A stretch of 64,000 bases of DNA from M2408 sp040386975 (GCA_040386975.1 JAZKEO010000022.1:60021-124020), one strand, 5' to 3'. Positions 53,143 through 62,072 are shown, numbered from the stretch's first letter. The notes: generated from the letters alone by a model not told the origin. Numbers and translations are program-made.

Positions 53143-53856
53143 ATGAAATTTAAACTTTACATTTTAATCTTATTTACAAGTTTTAAGCTCAATAGCCAAG
53201 AAAGTATTGATACACTTTTTATTCAGTATGAAGTTGTCAATTTTAACCAAATTTATATGATTAATACAATTAATCCATTTATATTTAAAGGAAATGTTAT
53301 TCCATTTTTTACAAGTGATTCTCTTTTGAAAAGCACTTTTGGAGAACCTTCAATTATTAAACGAATTTCTTGTGGTGACCGACCTTTTTCCCCTTATGAC
53401 TGTATAAATGATAGAGATACCGCATTTCTTTATAGCTATTATTTTAAAAATTTTGATAAATTAAAACGAAATCAATCAATTTTTGTTAGGGACGCAGATA
53501 AAAATATTCGGACGTATAGGTTTAGTTTTACTGAAAATAATTCGCTCCTAATAGCTGGACATTTGATAAATCAAAACACAAAAATTGAAGAATTAGGTCA
53601 ATATTTCCCAAATGCCTATCGTAATTTTTTAAAAAGAATGAATGAGCATATTAATATTTACAAGGAAGGTAATTACACATTTGACTTACGTACTGAGATA
53701 ATTGAGTTTTGGGAAACAGAATCAGGTAGGGAAACAATAATTGGACGCAAAGACGTTGATTTATACGAAATGGATGTACAAATGTCTGTTAGTCATTGGG
53801 AATTTCATTTTTATAAGGGAAAATTAATATATCTATATAATTTGATAGGAACTTGA
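53143..53856 (+). CDS. Secreted protein of unknown function, tandem copy 2
   Basis: This 237-residue paralog of the preceding gene starts 24 bases after its stop. The signal peptide (MKFKLYILILFTSFKLNSQ) is identical. The most conserved blocks are FVRDADKNIRTYRFSFTENNSL, GQYFPNAYRNFLKRMN and SHWEFHFYKGKLIYL. A first Cys pair (RISCGDRPFSPYDC) is also retained. The shared pattern of aromatic residues suggests a secreted, substrate- or partner-binding protein. No family is recognised. The convergent hutD gene starts 3 bases beyond the stop. Confidence 0.7.
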   Translation: MKFKLYILILFTSFKLNSQESIDTLFIQYEVVNFNQIYMINTINPFIFKGNVIPFFTSDSLLKSTFGEPSIIKRISCGDRPFSPYDCINDRDTAFLYSYYFKNFDKLKRNQSIFVRDADKNIRTYRFSFTENNSLLIAGHLINQNTKIEELGQYFPNAYRNFLKRMNEHINIYKEGNYTFDLRTEIIEFWETESGRETIIGRKDVDLYEMDVQMSVSHWEFHFYKGKLIYLYNLIGT

Positions 53857-53858
53857 AT

Positions 53859-54407
53859 CTAATTAATCCTAATCCAAATCAAATCAGCATTTTTAGAAAA
53901 AAGTTCAATTTTTTGCTTTTTATTCTCAAAAATAAGTAAATCTCCTTTTTCAAGTCTTTCTCCTTCAAAAGTAAATTCTCCTTCAATAACATAAAATAAT
54001 TCTTTAGTTGCTGAAAGTTCAAATTCTTGACTTTTCACTAAATGAATGTGTTTTAATTCACCTGTTGTATCTCCTTTGCACATCAAGTTGAAATCGGTTA
54101 CTTTTCCAACACTTTTTGTAGTCCATTCACCTTTAAACGAATCTTGCTGAAATTCGTTCAGATGACTTTCGTGTTGTCCTTCATGTTTTAAATGAAGATT
54201 TCCCTTTAAAACCATTAAGGTTCTATTTACTTCCGGTAAACTCGTGAAAGTAGATTCTTCTAACTCAACAGTAGCAACACTTAAGCGAAAAAGAAAATCT
54301 CTTTTCTGGAAATCACTTCCTTTAGGAAAAATGTAAATTTCACTTGTTGTGCCTCCCGACCAAGTTGTTGTTTTGGTATTCGAAGCTTTGATGATTTCAA
54401 AATTCAT
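53859..54407 (-). CDS. hutD: HutD family protein
   Basis: HutD is a cupin-like protein of the histidine utilisation operon, proposed to have a regulatory or feedback role. The 182-residue sequence has TTTWSGGTTSEIYIFPKGSDF at its N-terminus, a central NRTLMVLKGNLHLKH and a KVTDFNLMCKG segment. A second cupin-like part carries the FYVIEGEFTFEGERLEKGDLLIFEN stretch. It is encoded 6 bases after hutF in the same transcript. Confidence 0.88.
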   Translation of the reverse strand: MNFEIIKASNTKTTTWSGGTTSEIYIFPKGSDFQKRDFLFRLSVATVELEESTFTSLPEVNRTLMVLKGNLHLKHEGQHESHLNEFQQDSFKGEWTTKSVGKVTDFNLMCKGDTTGELKHIHLVKSQEFELSATKELFYVIEGEFTFEGERLEKGDLLIFENKKQKIELFSKNADLIWIRIN

Positions 54408-54413
54408 AAAGTA

Positions 54414-55790
54414 TTACCTGTTTTTTAGTTCCTTCAATGTTTTCACAAATTCAGTTTCAATTGCTGCTTTTTTCAAATGATTTCCGTTTTCTGCTTGAAT
54501 TTCTCCGTTTACAATGGTCGCCAATTGATGACTAGCATCGCAGGTATATAAAATACTTGAAGCGCGATTTTCAGCTGACGTACAAGCCAAAAGTGGGGCA
54601 GAAGCATCAATTACAGAAGCTGAAAATGTATCTCCAACTTTAAAATAATCGCTTGAAAAATTATTCATCGCCTTTCTTCCAGCAATAGTTGCCATTTCAA
54701 AGGCATATAAACCAGAATCACCCTGTTTTGAAGATGTGAATGTATTTCTTTTGTGAGTGATTAATCGTTGACCGTAATCTAAAACGCGTAATTCTTCCAA
54801 AGGATTAATCCCAATGTGTGAATCTGTTCCAATACTCCAAGAACCACCTGCGTTTTGGTATTTCTCAATCGGAAATAAACCATCTCCTAAATTCCCTTCT
54901 GTTGTTGGACAAAGTACTACATTTGCTTTGCTTTTTGCAATTCCAATACATTCAGCATCAGTTAAATGTGTAGCGTGAACTAAATGAAAGCGTTCATTCA
55001 TATCAACATTGTCCAACAGCCATTCAACTGGACGTTTATTCAAGTAGGCAATCGAATCAGAAATTTCTTTTAACTGTTCTGAAACATGTATGTGAAATGG
55101 GATATCTTGTGGTCCAGATTTTGCAATTTCAGCAATATCTTTTGGCTCAACGCCTCGCATGGAATGAATTCCAATGGCAATATTGGCTCCAGAGTAAGGT
55201 TTACAAGCTTCTTTACTCGCTTCCAATAGACGTAAATAGGAATCAATGTCAGGAGAAATGAAACGTTTTTGTCTTTCGTTAGGTTCTTGTCCAAAACCTC
55301 CTTTTTGGTAAAAAATCGGAACTAAAGTGATGTTTATTCCAGCAGTTTGCGCAGCAGAAATTAATCGACTTCCCATTTCTGCTAAATTTGAATATTTTGC
55401 TCCATTCAAATCATGGTGTAAATAGTGAAATTCAGCAACATTGGTATAACCGTGACGAACCATTTCACTGTACAACATCGTCGCAATTGCTTCCATTTGA
55501 TCTGGATTGACTTTCAATGCCAAATGATACATCGCTTCTCTCCACGACCAAAAATCATCAGAAACGGAACTTGAAACGTGTCTTTCAGCCAAACCTGCCA
55601 TCGCATATTGAAAAGCGTGAGAATGAGCATTTTGGAAACCTGGAAGTGCAAAACCATTCAGATTAATTGCTTCATTTGAAAATTGATTTTCTTCAATCGA
55701 TGTAATAATTCCTAAATCGTTTGTTGAAACTAAAGCATTTTCAATCCATTTATCACGTTGAAGTAAGCCTTTTAAAGCGTATTTTTTCAT
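54414..55790 (-). CDS. hutF: Formimidoylglutamate deiminase HutF
   Basis: HutF converts N-formimidoyl-L-glutamate to N-formyl-L-glutamate in the four-step hut pathway. The 458-residue amidohydrolase has the metal-binding HSH at 56-58 (GFQNAHSHAFQ), HIHVSEQ near 235, HATHLTDAE and the late GTDSHIGINPLEE Asp. It is followed by hutD and preceded by hutG. The presence of hutF with hutG shows that this organism uses the formylglutamate branch rather than a direct hydrolase. Confidence 0.93.
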   Translation of the reverse strand: MKKYALKGLLQRDKWIENALVSTNDLGIITSIEENQFSNEAINLNGFALPGFQNAHSHAFQYAMAGLAERHVSSSVSDDFWSWREAMYHLALKVNPDQMEAIATMLYSEMVRHGYTNVAEFHYLHHDLNGAKYSNLAEMGSRLISAAQTAGINITLVPIFYQKGGFGQEPNERQKRFISPDIDSYLRLLEASKEACKPYSGANIAIGIHSMRGVEPKDIAEIAKSGPQDIPFHIHVSEQLKEISDSIAYLNKRPVEWLLDNVDMNERFHLVHATHLTDAECIGIAKSKANVVLCPTTEGNLGDGLFPIEKYQNAGGSWSIGTDSHIGINPLEELRVLDYGQRLITHKRNTFTSSKQGDSGLYAFEMATIAGRKAMNNFSSDYFKVGDTFSASVIDASAPLLACTSAENRASSILYTCDASHQLATIVNGEIQAENGNHLKKAAIETEFVKTLKELKNR

Positions 55791-55844
55791 TAAATTAAAA
55801 TATTTTATTTGTCTTAACTGTGCTCACACTTGTTTGTATCAAAG

Positions 55845-56669
55845 CTACGCTTTTCTTATTTTTTGTAAAAAGTCAATTAATTCGAGGAATGTTTTTGTTA
55901 AAACTGCTCTCATTTTATTTGCTCTTTCTTCATGGAAAATCGTTTCCGAATCGTCCATGTAAAGAATTTTATTCATTTCCAATTGCAAAGCATGAACATT
56001 ATTTTCAGGTTTTCCAAAATAACGTGTAATATGTCCACCTTTGAATGGGTGATTGTGATTTACGCCAAAATCTCCTGATGCTAAATTCTTCAAAGCAGAT
56101 TCAATTAATTGAGGATGAGCTGTTTTTTCATCGTTGTCACCTAAAATCATATCAGGAAAGAAATCTTTTTGAATCGTTGGAACAGAACGTCGAATGGAAT
56201 GTGCATCCCAAAGTAAAACCTTACCAAATTCATTTTTTCGGTCTTCCAATAAAGAAGTGATTTTTTGATAATACGGCCAATAATACGTTTCTAATCTTCT
56301 TTTGATTTCCTCTTCATTTGGAATTTTGTCATCTGAAACATAAATTTCATTTCCGAAAAAATCAGTTGTTGTCGTTAAACCAGTAATAATTCTTCCGTCA
56401 TTATAAAGTGGTTTACTTTCTGGATCACGATTCAAATCAATTACCCAGCGACTGTATTTTGCGTAAATGATTGTAATACCAAATTCACTTGCGAAATTAT
56501 ATAAATCTTGAACAAACCAATCTGTATCGTCTGGTTTTGAAGCCATTTCAGCTTTATAATCTTCAACTAATTCTGAAGGAAAATCAGTTCCACAATGCGG
56601 AATACTTAATATGAAAGGTACTTTTTTTACGCTTGGTTCAATAATATAAAATGGATTACTCATACACAT
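55845..56669 (-). CDS. hutG: N-formylglutamate amidohydrolase HutG
   Basis: HutG is a zinc-dependent hydrolase that releases glutamate and formate from N-formylglutamate. The 274-residue protein begins YIIEPSVKKVPFILSIPHCGTDFPSELVE and has DTDWFVQDLYNFASEFG, DLNRDPESKPLY, LLWDAHSIR and NHNHPFKGGHITRYFG, all expected for the family. Two closely spaced start codons (56669, 56663) are possible. It heads the hutG-hutF-hutD run. hutH, hutU and hutI are outside the window. Confidence 0.92.
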   Translation of the reverse strand: MCMSNPFYIIEPSVKKVPFILSIPHCGTDFPSELVEDYKAEMASKPDDTDWFVQDLYNFASEFGITIIYAKYSRWVIDLNRDPESKPLYNDGRIITGLTTTTDFFGNEIYVSDDKIPNEEEIKRRLETYYWPYYQKITSLLEDRKNEFGKVLLWDAHSIRRSVPTIQKDFFPDMILGDNDEKTAHPQLIESALKNLASGDFGVNHNHPFKGGHITRYFGKPENNVHALQLEMNKILYMDDSETIFHEERANKMRAVLTKTFLELIDFLQKIRKA

Positions 56670-56680
56670 ATTTTTTATTC

Positions 56681-56715
56681 ATAACTCATAACTCATAACT
56701 CATAACTCATCACTC
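56681..56715. repeat. Period-7 ATAACTC array over the DUF5522 stop
   Basis: Four exact ATAACTC units and one ATCACTC unit. The minus-strand stop codon (56702-56700) lies inside, so the last residues of the DUF5522 protein are repeat-encoded. Confidence 0.9.
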
Positions 56716-56894
56716 TTAAAAAGGCCAGTTTTCTTATCAAAACCATACGGACAATGTTTACATCCACTTTTACAGCAATATCCTCGTTTTAAATGGTATT
56801 TTTCAGTAAAAACAATATAGCCTTCAGGACTTAAATAGAATTCGTCATCTTCTAATTTGTTTCTTTTCGAAAAACCTGAGAAATCGTCTGACAT
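56700..56894 (-). CDS. DUF5522 small Cys-rich protein
   Basis: This 64-residue protein carries the DUF5522 signature GYCCKSGCKHCPYGF (cysteines about 40-49), suggesting a metal or Fe-S site. It begins MSDDFSGFSKRNKLEDDEFYLSPEGYIVFTEKYHLKRG, as expected for the family. Function unknown. It lies upstream of hutG on the same strand with an array in between. Confidence 0.82.
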   Translation of the reverse strand: MSDDFSGFSKRNKLEDDEFYLSPEGYIVFTEKYHLKRGYCCKSGCKHCPYGFDKKTGLFKSDEL

Positions 56895-57058
56895 ATTGTG
56901 ATTTTTTGTACAAAAATAGTATTTTAATTTTTCTAAAGTATGAAATTAAATTTACTTAAAAAAAATAATCATTTCTGTTTTAGACAATTAAAATAATTAA
57001 TAATTTTTAGCAAAAATTAGGACAGTTTATTAAAAAAATATAGTACGTTTATAATCTG

Positions 57059-57076
57059 AAATCCGAAGTTGGATTT
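57059..57076 (+). other. Small stem-loop in the flotillin-like gene leader
   Basis: aaatcc and ggattt pair around GAAGTT just before the start of the flotillin-like gene. It is weak alone. Confidence 0.3.
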
Positions 57077-57085
57077 TAATTAAAA

Positions 57086-59032
57086 ATGTTTAAAATGGTA
57101 AATTTCTTTCAAAATTATTGGTGGATTTTAGTGATTGTTGTTTGTTTAATTTTATACAAATACATTCTTAGGTTTCTTTTCGGAATGGTTATCGTGCCTG
57201 AAGATAAGATTGGTTTAGTGACGAAAAAATTTGTTCTTTTTGGAGAACACAAAGAATTACCTGATGGAAGAATTTTAGCAACACAAGGCGAAGCTGGTTT
57301 TCAAGCAAAAACACTTGCTCCAGGTTTGTATTTTTGGATGTGGGTTTGGCAGTACGAAGTTGATATGGAGTCTTTTACAATAATTCCAGAAGGGAAAATT
57401 GGATTGATTTTGTCAAAAGATGGTGTAGAAATTCCAATAGGAAATATTTTAGGAAAATACGTTGAATGCGATAATTTTCAGGATGCTGGAAGCTTTTTGA
57501 TGAATGGAGGACAAAGAGGACGCCAAACTTCATATATTACAGCTGGTTCATATAGGATTAACACTTTACTTTTTCAAGTTTCTACAACAGATATGATTAG
57601 AATTCAAGAAAGTATGGTTGGAATTATTACAACTTTAGACGGTTTACCAATAGAAATTGGACAAATCGCGGGGAAATTGGTTGATGGTCATAATAATTTT
57701 CAAGATTTTGACTTATTTTTAGCTAATGGAGGTAATAGAGGTTTGCAACCACAAGTAATTTTAGCTGGTTCTTACAACTTAAATCCATGGGCAATTCAGT
57801 TGGAGGAAACTCCAATGACAGAAATTCCAATTGGATTTGTTGGAGTTGTAATTTCTTATGTCGGTCAAGATGGAGCAGATTTAACTGGTGCAGATTTTAA
57901 ACATGGAAATATTGTTGAAAAAGGATATAAAGGTGTTTGGTTGCAACCATTTGGACCAGGTAAATATCCTGTAAATAAATACATTATGAAGGTTGAACTT
58001 GTTCCTACAACGAATCTTGTTTTGAATTGGGCATCTGCAAGAAGTGAAGCCCATAATTTGGATAAAAATCTTTCTACAATTACTGTTCGTTCAAAAGATG
58101 GTTTCCCTTTTAATTTAGATGTTGCACAAATTATTCATGTTCCAACAACTGAAGCTCCAAAAGTGATTGCTCGTTTTGGTAATATGGTCAATCTTGTTTC
58201 TCAAGTTTTGGAGCCAACGATTGGAAATTATTTTAGAAATTCGGCTCAAGATAGTGATGTTATTGCCTTTCTTTCTACAAGAAAAGAGCGTCAAGAATCA
58301 GCTAAAGAACATATTAAAAAAGTGTTGGACGAATACAATGTAAATGCTGTTGACACCTTGATTGGAGATATTGTTCCGCCTGAATCTTTGATGAAAACTT
58401 TGACAGATAGAAAAATTGCTGAGGAACAAAAAGTTACATACGAAACTCAGAAAAAGGCACAAGAAACTCGTCAAGGAATGGAAAAAGAAACCGCCATTGC
58501 TGATATGCAAAAAGATATTGTGAAGGCACAACAAAGTGTTGAAATTGCTGAAAGAACAGCAAGTGCCACTGTCAAAAAAGCTGAAGGAGATGCTTCTGGC
58601 GTGAAATTAGCTGTTGGAGCTGAAGCTGAAGCAACAAAACTACGTGCTCACGCTGAGGCAGAATCTACAAAAGCAAGAGCTCAAGCAGATTCTGAAGCAA
58701 TTAAGTTAAAAGCATCGGCTCAAGCGGAGCAAATTATTTTGACAGGAAACGCTGAGGCTGGAAAAATTCTTGCAATTGGTAAATCGAATGCAGAAGCTTA
58801 TGAATTGGCTGTAAAAGCAATCGGAGGAGATAATTTTACGAAATACAAAATCACAGAAGAATTGGCAAAAGGGAATGTGAAATTGATTCCAGATGTTTTG
58901 ATTGGAGGAAACGGAAATGGTGGTCCAATGGAAGGTTTATTAGGTTTGAAATTAATGGAAATGATGGAGCCAAAACCTTTAGAAGAGAAAGTAGAGGAGC
59001 CAAAAGTTGAACCAAAAAAATCAGATAAATAA
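57086..59032 (+). CDS. SPFH/Band 7 flotillin-like membrane protein
   Basis: This is a 648-residue flotillin-type protein. It has one N-terminal membrane segment (about residues 10-33, WWILVIVVCLILYKYILRFLFGMVIVPEDKIGLV) and SPFH-type beta-strand motifs (GKIGLILSKDGVEIPIGNI, MVGIITTLDGLPIEIGQIAG). A late Band 7 part has NLVLNWASARSEAHNLDKNLSTITVRSKDGFPF. A long Ala/Glu/Lys-rich coiled coil (about 450-580) follows, with the AEA-x-A-x-LRAHAEAES pattern, and a Gly-rich end. Such proteins form membrane microdomain scaffolds. It lies 76 bases before sucC, with no shared function apparent. Confidence 0.88.
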   Translation: MFKMVNFFQNYWWILVIVVCLILYKYILRFLFGMVIVPEDKIGLVTKKFVLFGEHKELPDGRILATQGEAGFQAKTLAPGLYFWMWVWQYEVDMESFTIIPEGKIGLILSKDGVEIPIGNILGKYVECDNFQDAGSFLMNGGQRGRQTSYITAGSYRINTLLFQVSTTDMIRIQESMVGIITTLDGLPIEIGQIAGKLVDGHNNFQDFDLFLANGGNRGLQPQVILAGSYNLNPWAIQLEETPMTEIPIGFVGVVISYVGQDGADLTGADFKHGNIVEKGYKGVWLQPFGPGKYPVNKYIMKVELVPTTNLVLNWASARSEAHNLDKNLSTITVRSKDGFPFNLDVAQIIHVPTTEAPKVIARFGNMVNLVSQVLEPTIGNYFRNSAQDSDVIAFLSTRKERQESAKEHIKKVLDEYNVNAVDTLIGDIVPPESLMKTLTDRKIAEEQKVTYETQKKAQETRQGMEKETAIADMQKDIVKAQQSVEIAERTASATVKKAEGDASGVKLAVGAEAEATKLRAHAEAESTKARAQADSEAIKLKASAQAEQIILTGNAEAGKILAIGKSNAEAYELAVKAIGGDNFTKYKITEELAKGNVKLIPDVLIGGNGNGGPMEGLLGLKLMEMMEPKPLEEKVEEPKVEPKKSDK

Positions 59033-59081
59033 AATTATCAAAATTTCTAAGTATAAATCGATTCAAATAAAATTAAAGCAT

Positions 59082-59089
59082 TATCTTTA
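59082..59089 (+). promoter_or_regulatory. Probable -7 box of sucC
   Basis: TATCTTTA differs from TAnnTTTG by one base and lies 20 bases before the sucC ATG. Weak evidence. Confidence 0.35.
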
Positions 59090-59108
59090 CACCGAAAAAA
59101 TTAAAGCA

Positions 59109-60320
59109 ATGAATTTACACGAATATCAAGGAAAATCGATTTTAACAAAATACGGAGTTGTTGTTCAACGAGGTGTTGTTGTTGATAAAGTGGAAGATGC
59201 AGTGAATGCTGCTAAAAAATTAACAGAAGAAACGGGTACAGGTTGGTATGTTGTGAAAGCACAAATTCATGCTGGTGGTCGTGGAAAAGGAGTTGTTGAA
59301 GAAACTGGTTCTCACGGAGTTGTTCTTGCTAAAGGAATTGATCAAGTTGAAGAAAAAGTAAAAGGAATCCTAGGAGGACATTTGACAACTGCTCAAACGA
59401 ACGGTAAAGGTAAAAAAGTTAATAAAGTATTATTAGCGGAAGACGTTTATTATCCAGGTGAATCTGAAGTTTCTGAATTCTACATGTCTGTTTTATTAGA
59501 CCGTGAAAGAGGAAGAAATGTGATTATTTATTCGACTGAAGGTGGAATGGATATTGAAACAGTTTCTGAAAATACACCACATTTAATTCACAAAGAAGAA
59601 ATTGATCCAAGAGTTGGTATTCAAGGATTTCAAGCACGTAAAATTGCTTTTGATTTAGGTTTATCTGGTGAAGCTTTCAAGCAAATGACAAAATTTGTTG
59701 TTTCTTTATATAATGCTTACGAAGGATGTGATGCTTCGATGTTTGAGATTAACCCAGTTTTAAAAACATCTGATAATAAAATCATTGCTGTTGATGCGAA
59801 AGTAACTCTAGATGGAAATTCACTTTTCCGTCACCCAGATTATTTGGCAATGCGTGATACTTCGGAAGAAGATCCAACAGAAGTTGAAGCGGATGCTGCA
59901 GGTTTAAATTTCGTTAAATTAGACGGAAACGTTGCTTGTATGGTTAACGGAGCAGGTTTAGCAATGGCAACAATGGATATCATCAAATATTCTGGTGGAA
60001 ATCCAGCTAACTTCTTAGATGTTGGTGGTACTGCTGATGCTGAACGTGTTGAAAAAGCATTCCACATCATTCTTAAAGATCCAAATGTAAAAGCAATCTT
60101 AATCAATATCTTTGGAGGAATCGTTCGTTGCGACCGAGTTGCTCAAGGTGTTGTTGATGCTTACAAAAATATGGGAAATATTCCAGTTCCAATTATCGTT
60201 CGTCTTCAAGGGACAAACGCAGTTGAAGCGAAAAAATTAATTGACGAATCAGGCTTAAATGTTCACTCAGCAGTATTGTTGCAAGAAGCAGCAGACAAAG
60301 TGAGAGAAGTTTTAGCTTAA
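59109..60320 (+). CDS. sucC: Succinate-CoA ligase (ADP/GDP-forming) beta subunit
   Basis: SucC is the ATP-grasp-containing beta subunit of the TCA-cycle enzyme that converts succinyl-CoA to succinate with substrate-level phosphorylation. It starts MNLHEYQGKSILTKYGVVVQRG (403 residues, slightly longer than the Escherichia protein) and has KAQIHAGGRGKGVV. Other features are LGGHLTTAQT and, in the C-terminal CoA-ligase part, NPANFLDVGGTA and INIFGGIVRCDRVAQGV. I use the ATG at 59109, since the longer frame lacks the family start. sucD is not adjacent. A terminator follows. Confidence 0.94.
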   Translation: MNLHEYQGKSILTKYGVVVQRGVVVDKVEDAVNAAKKLTEETGTGWYVVKAQIHAGGRGKGVVEETGSHGVVLAKGIDQVEEKVKGILGGHLTTAQTNGKGKKVNKVLLAEDVYYPGESEVSEFYMSVLLDRERGRNVIIYSTEGGMDIETVSENTPHLIHKEEIDPRVGIQGFQARKIAFDLGLSGEAFKQMTKFVVSLYNAYEGCDASMFEINPVLKTSDNKIIAVDAKVTLDGNSLFRHPDYLAMRDTSEEDPTEVEADAAGLNFVKLDGNVACMVNGAGLAMATMDIIKYSGGNPANFLDVGGTADAERVEKAFHIILKDPNVKAILINIFGGIVRCDRVAQGVVDAYKNMGNIPVPIIVRLQGTNAVEAKKLIDESGLNVHSAVLLQEAADKVREVLA

Positions 60321-60335
60321 AAATTACTTTAATTT

Positions 60336-60372
60336 AAAAGCTGAATTCTTAATTGGGTTCAGCTTTTTTTTT
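60336..60372 (+). terminator. Rho-independent terminator after sucC
   Basis: aaaagctgaa (60336-60345) pairs with ttcagctttt (60358-60367), followed by a T-run. Confidence 0.88.
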
Positions 60373-60393
60373 ATCATTTTCATAAAGAATAAA

Positions 60394-61185
60394 ATGTTCA
60401 ACAGAGAAAGAATCATTTACAAAACAGCTGCAGAAATTGAAATCATGCGTGAAGCTGCGCAAATCGTAAGTAGAACTTTAGGGAAAGTAGCAGAAGTTAT
60501 CAAAGAAGGTGTTACACCAAATTTCTTAGATGCAATGGCAGAAGATTACATTCGTTCGCAAAATGCTATTCCAGGTTTTAAAGGTTTGTACGGTTGCCCG
60601 AGTACTTTATTGATTTCAGTAAACGATCAAGTTGTACATGGTTTACCAACAGATATTCCATTCAAATCTGGAGATATTGTTTCTGTAGATTGTGGATCTT
60701 TTTTTGAAGGTTATTACGGCGATCACGCTTATACCTTTGAAGTTGGAGAAGTTTCTCCAGAAGTAAAGAAATTATTACAAGTTACTAAAGAATGTTTGGA
60801 TATTGGAGTACAAGCAACTCGCATAGGAAATAGAGTAGGAGATATCGGTTTTTTAATTCAAGAACACGCTGAAAAACATGGTTACGGAGTTGTGAGAGAT
60901 TTGGTTGGACATGGTTTAGGAAGAACGTTACACGAAGAACCACAAGTTCCAAATTATGGACGTCGCGGACAAGGAAAAAAAATTCAAGAAGGTTTGGTTA
61001 TCGCTATTGAACCAATGATAAATATGGGAACTTGGAAAGTAGTTACCGCCGAAGATAATTGGACAATTTACACAGAAGATAATCTTCCAAGTGCACATTT
61101 TGAACACAATGTAGCTGTTGTAAACGGTTTGCCAGAAGTATTGTCAACGTTTAAATTTGTTGAGGAAGCTTTAGCGAAAAAATGA
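60394..61185 (+). CDS. map: Type I methionine aminopeptidase
   Basis: Map removes the initiator methionine from nascent proteins. The 263-residue protein has the metal ligands D99, D110, H173, E206 and E237 and the substrate-site H82 (VNDQVVHGLPTD). Typical blocks are VSVDCGSFFEGYYGDHAYTF and GHGLGRTLHEEPQVPNYG. The length matches the type Ia enzyme. Its stop codon overlaps the next gene by 4 bases, so translation is coupled. Confidence 0.95.
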   Translation: MFNRERIIYKTAAEIEIMREAAQIVSRTLGKVAEVIKEGVTPNFLDAMAEDYIRSQNAIPGFKGLYGCPSTLLISVNDQVVHGLPTDIPFKSGDIVSVDCGSFFEGYYGDHAYTFEVGEVSPEVKKLLQVTKECLDIGVQATRIGNRVGDIGFLIQEHAEKHGYGVVRDLVGHGLGRTLHEEPQVPNYGRRGQGKKIQEGLVIAIEPMINMGTWKVVTAEDNWTIYTEDNLPSAHFEHNVAVVNGLPEVLSTFKFVEEALAKK

Positions 61186-61784
61186 TGAAAAGCAATCAAG
61201 AGAATTTAGTAAATAAAGAACAGAGAACTGTTTTTTTAGCAACACTAACAATTTTTTTTCTTGCGTTATCAAATTTATTAAACACAGGAAAATTCATTTT
61301 TACTTTCCCAATGAATGATTTTATTTTACTTGCGGTTTCTTTTTATTTCTTCTTTCTGAATTTTAAAGAAAATAAATTAAACTCTTTTCTCTTGGTTTTA
61401 TTTGCTTTGTTGAATTTCGTTAATAATTTCTACAATTTAGAACTGTTTTTGAATTCTGAGCAAATGACAAAATTATCAGAAAGTCTAATTCCTGATTTTT
61501 GTTACCTTGGAACTTTTTTAGTTTATTTTATACTTTTTATTAGGTATAATTTAGAAAAAAAGAATTTATTTTCTTGGATATTTTTAGTATTGGCACTTTT
61601 TTGTGCAGTAATTTCTCAAATGCAAATCGTTTATTACATTTATTATTTGACATTTTTGTTTTTACCGATTGCTCTTGTTTACAACAAAGACATAAGCTCA
61701 AGGTATTATAAATCAATCTATTATTTCTTTTTACTTTTTGGAATCTTAAATGTAACGAAGATTTTTACATTTTTTTTGAGTTAA
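61182..61784 (+). CDS. Six-helix membrane protein of unknown function
   Basis: This 200-residue hydrophobic protein has about six membrane segments separated by short Lys- and Asn-containing loops (for example TIFFLALSNLLNTGKFIFTFP and YFILFIRYNLEKKNLFSWI). It has no recognised domain. It overlaps map by 4 bases (ATGA). Function unknown. The tRNA cluster starts 76 bases beyond it. Confidence 0.6.
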   Translation: MMKSNQENLVNKEQRTVFLATLTIFFLALSNLLNTGKFIFTFPMNDFILLAVSFYFFFLNFKENKLNSFLLVLFALLNFVNNFYNLELFLNSEQMTKLSESLIPDFCYLGTFLVYFILFIRYNLEKKNLFSWIFLVLALFCAVISQMQIVYYIYYLTFLFLPIALVYNKDISSRYYKSIYYFFLLFGILNVTKIFTFFLS

Positions 61785-61808
61785 ATTGAAGAATTTTTCT
61801 CAAAATGC

Positions 61809-61838
61809 TTTGATAATGTAAAGAATTTATTACTTTTG
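61809..61838 (+). promoter_or_regulatory. Promoter of the tRNA-Ser gene
   Basis: TTTG (61809-61812), an 18-base spacer and TACTTTTG (61831-61838), 22 bases before the tRNA. Confidence 0.65.
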
Positions 61839-61860
61839 CACCCAGTTCTTTGAGAATTAT

Positions 61861-61947
61861 GGAGGAATGGGTGAGTGGCTAAAACCACCAGTTTGCTAAA
61901 CTGACGTACGGGTAACTGTACCGCGAGTTCGAATCTCGCTTCCTCCG
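61861..61947 (+). tRNA. tRNA-Ser (GCT)
   Basis: The 87-base gene has acceptor arms GGAGGAA and TTCCTCC, anticodon loop with GCT (cagtttGCTaaactg), a long variable arm as expected for serine and the T-arm GTTCGAATC. No 3' CCA is encoded. It has its own promoter. Confidence 0.93.
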
Positions 61948-61977
61948 CATAATTTTTCGATTATTAGTTTTTATTAC

Positions 61978-62007
61978 TTGTAATTGTAAAATAAATGATT
62001 ATCTTTG
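61978..62007 (+). promoter_or_regulatory. Promoter of the tRNA-Pro gene
   Basis: TTG (61978-61980), a 19-base spacer and TATCTTTG (62000-62007), upstream of tRNA-Pro. Confidence 0.6.
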
Positions 62008-62072
62008 CACTCCTTTTAAGCGAAAAAGGATAGAATGAAATTAGGAAAAACGAAGAAAATAAGTTTTATTTT

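Noticed and set aside
56681..56715. CRISPR or clustered direct repeat
   Set aside because: Units of 7 bases without spacers; it is one of the word arrays.
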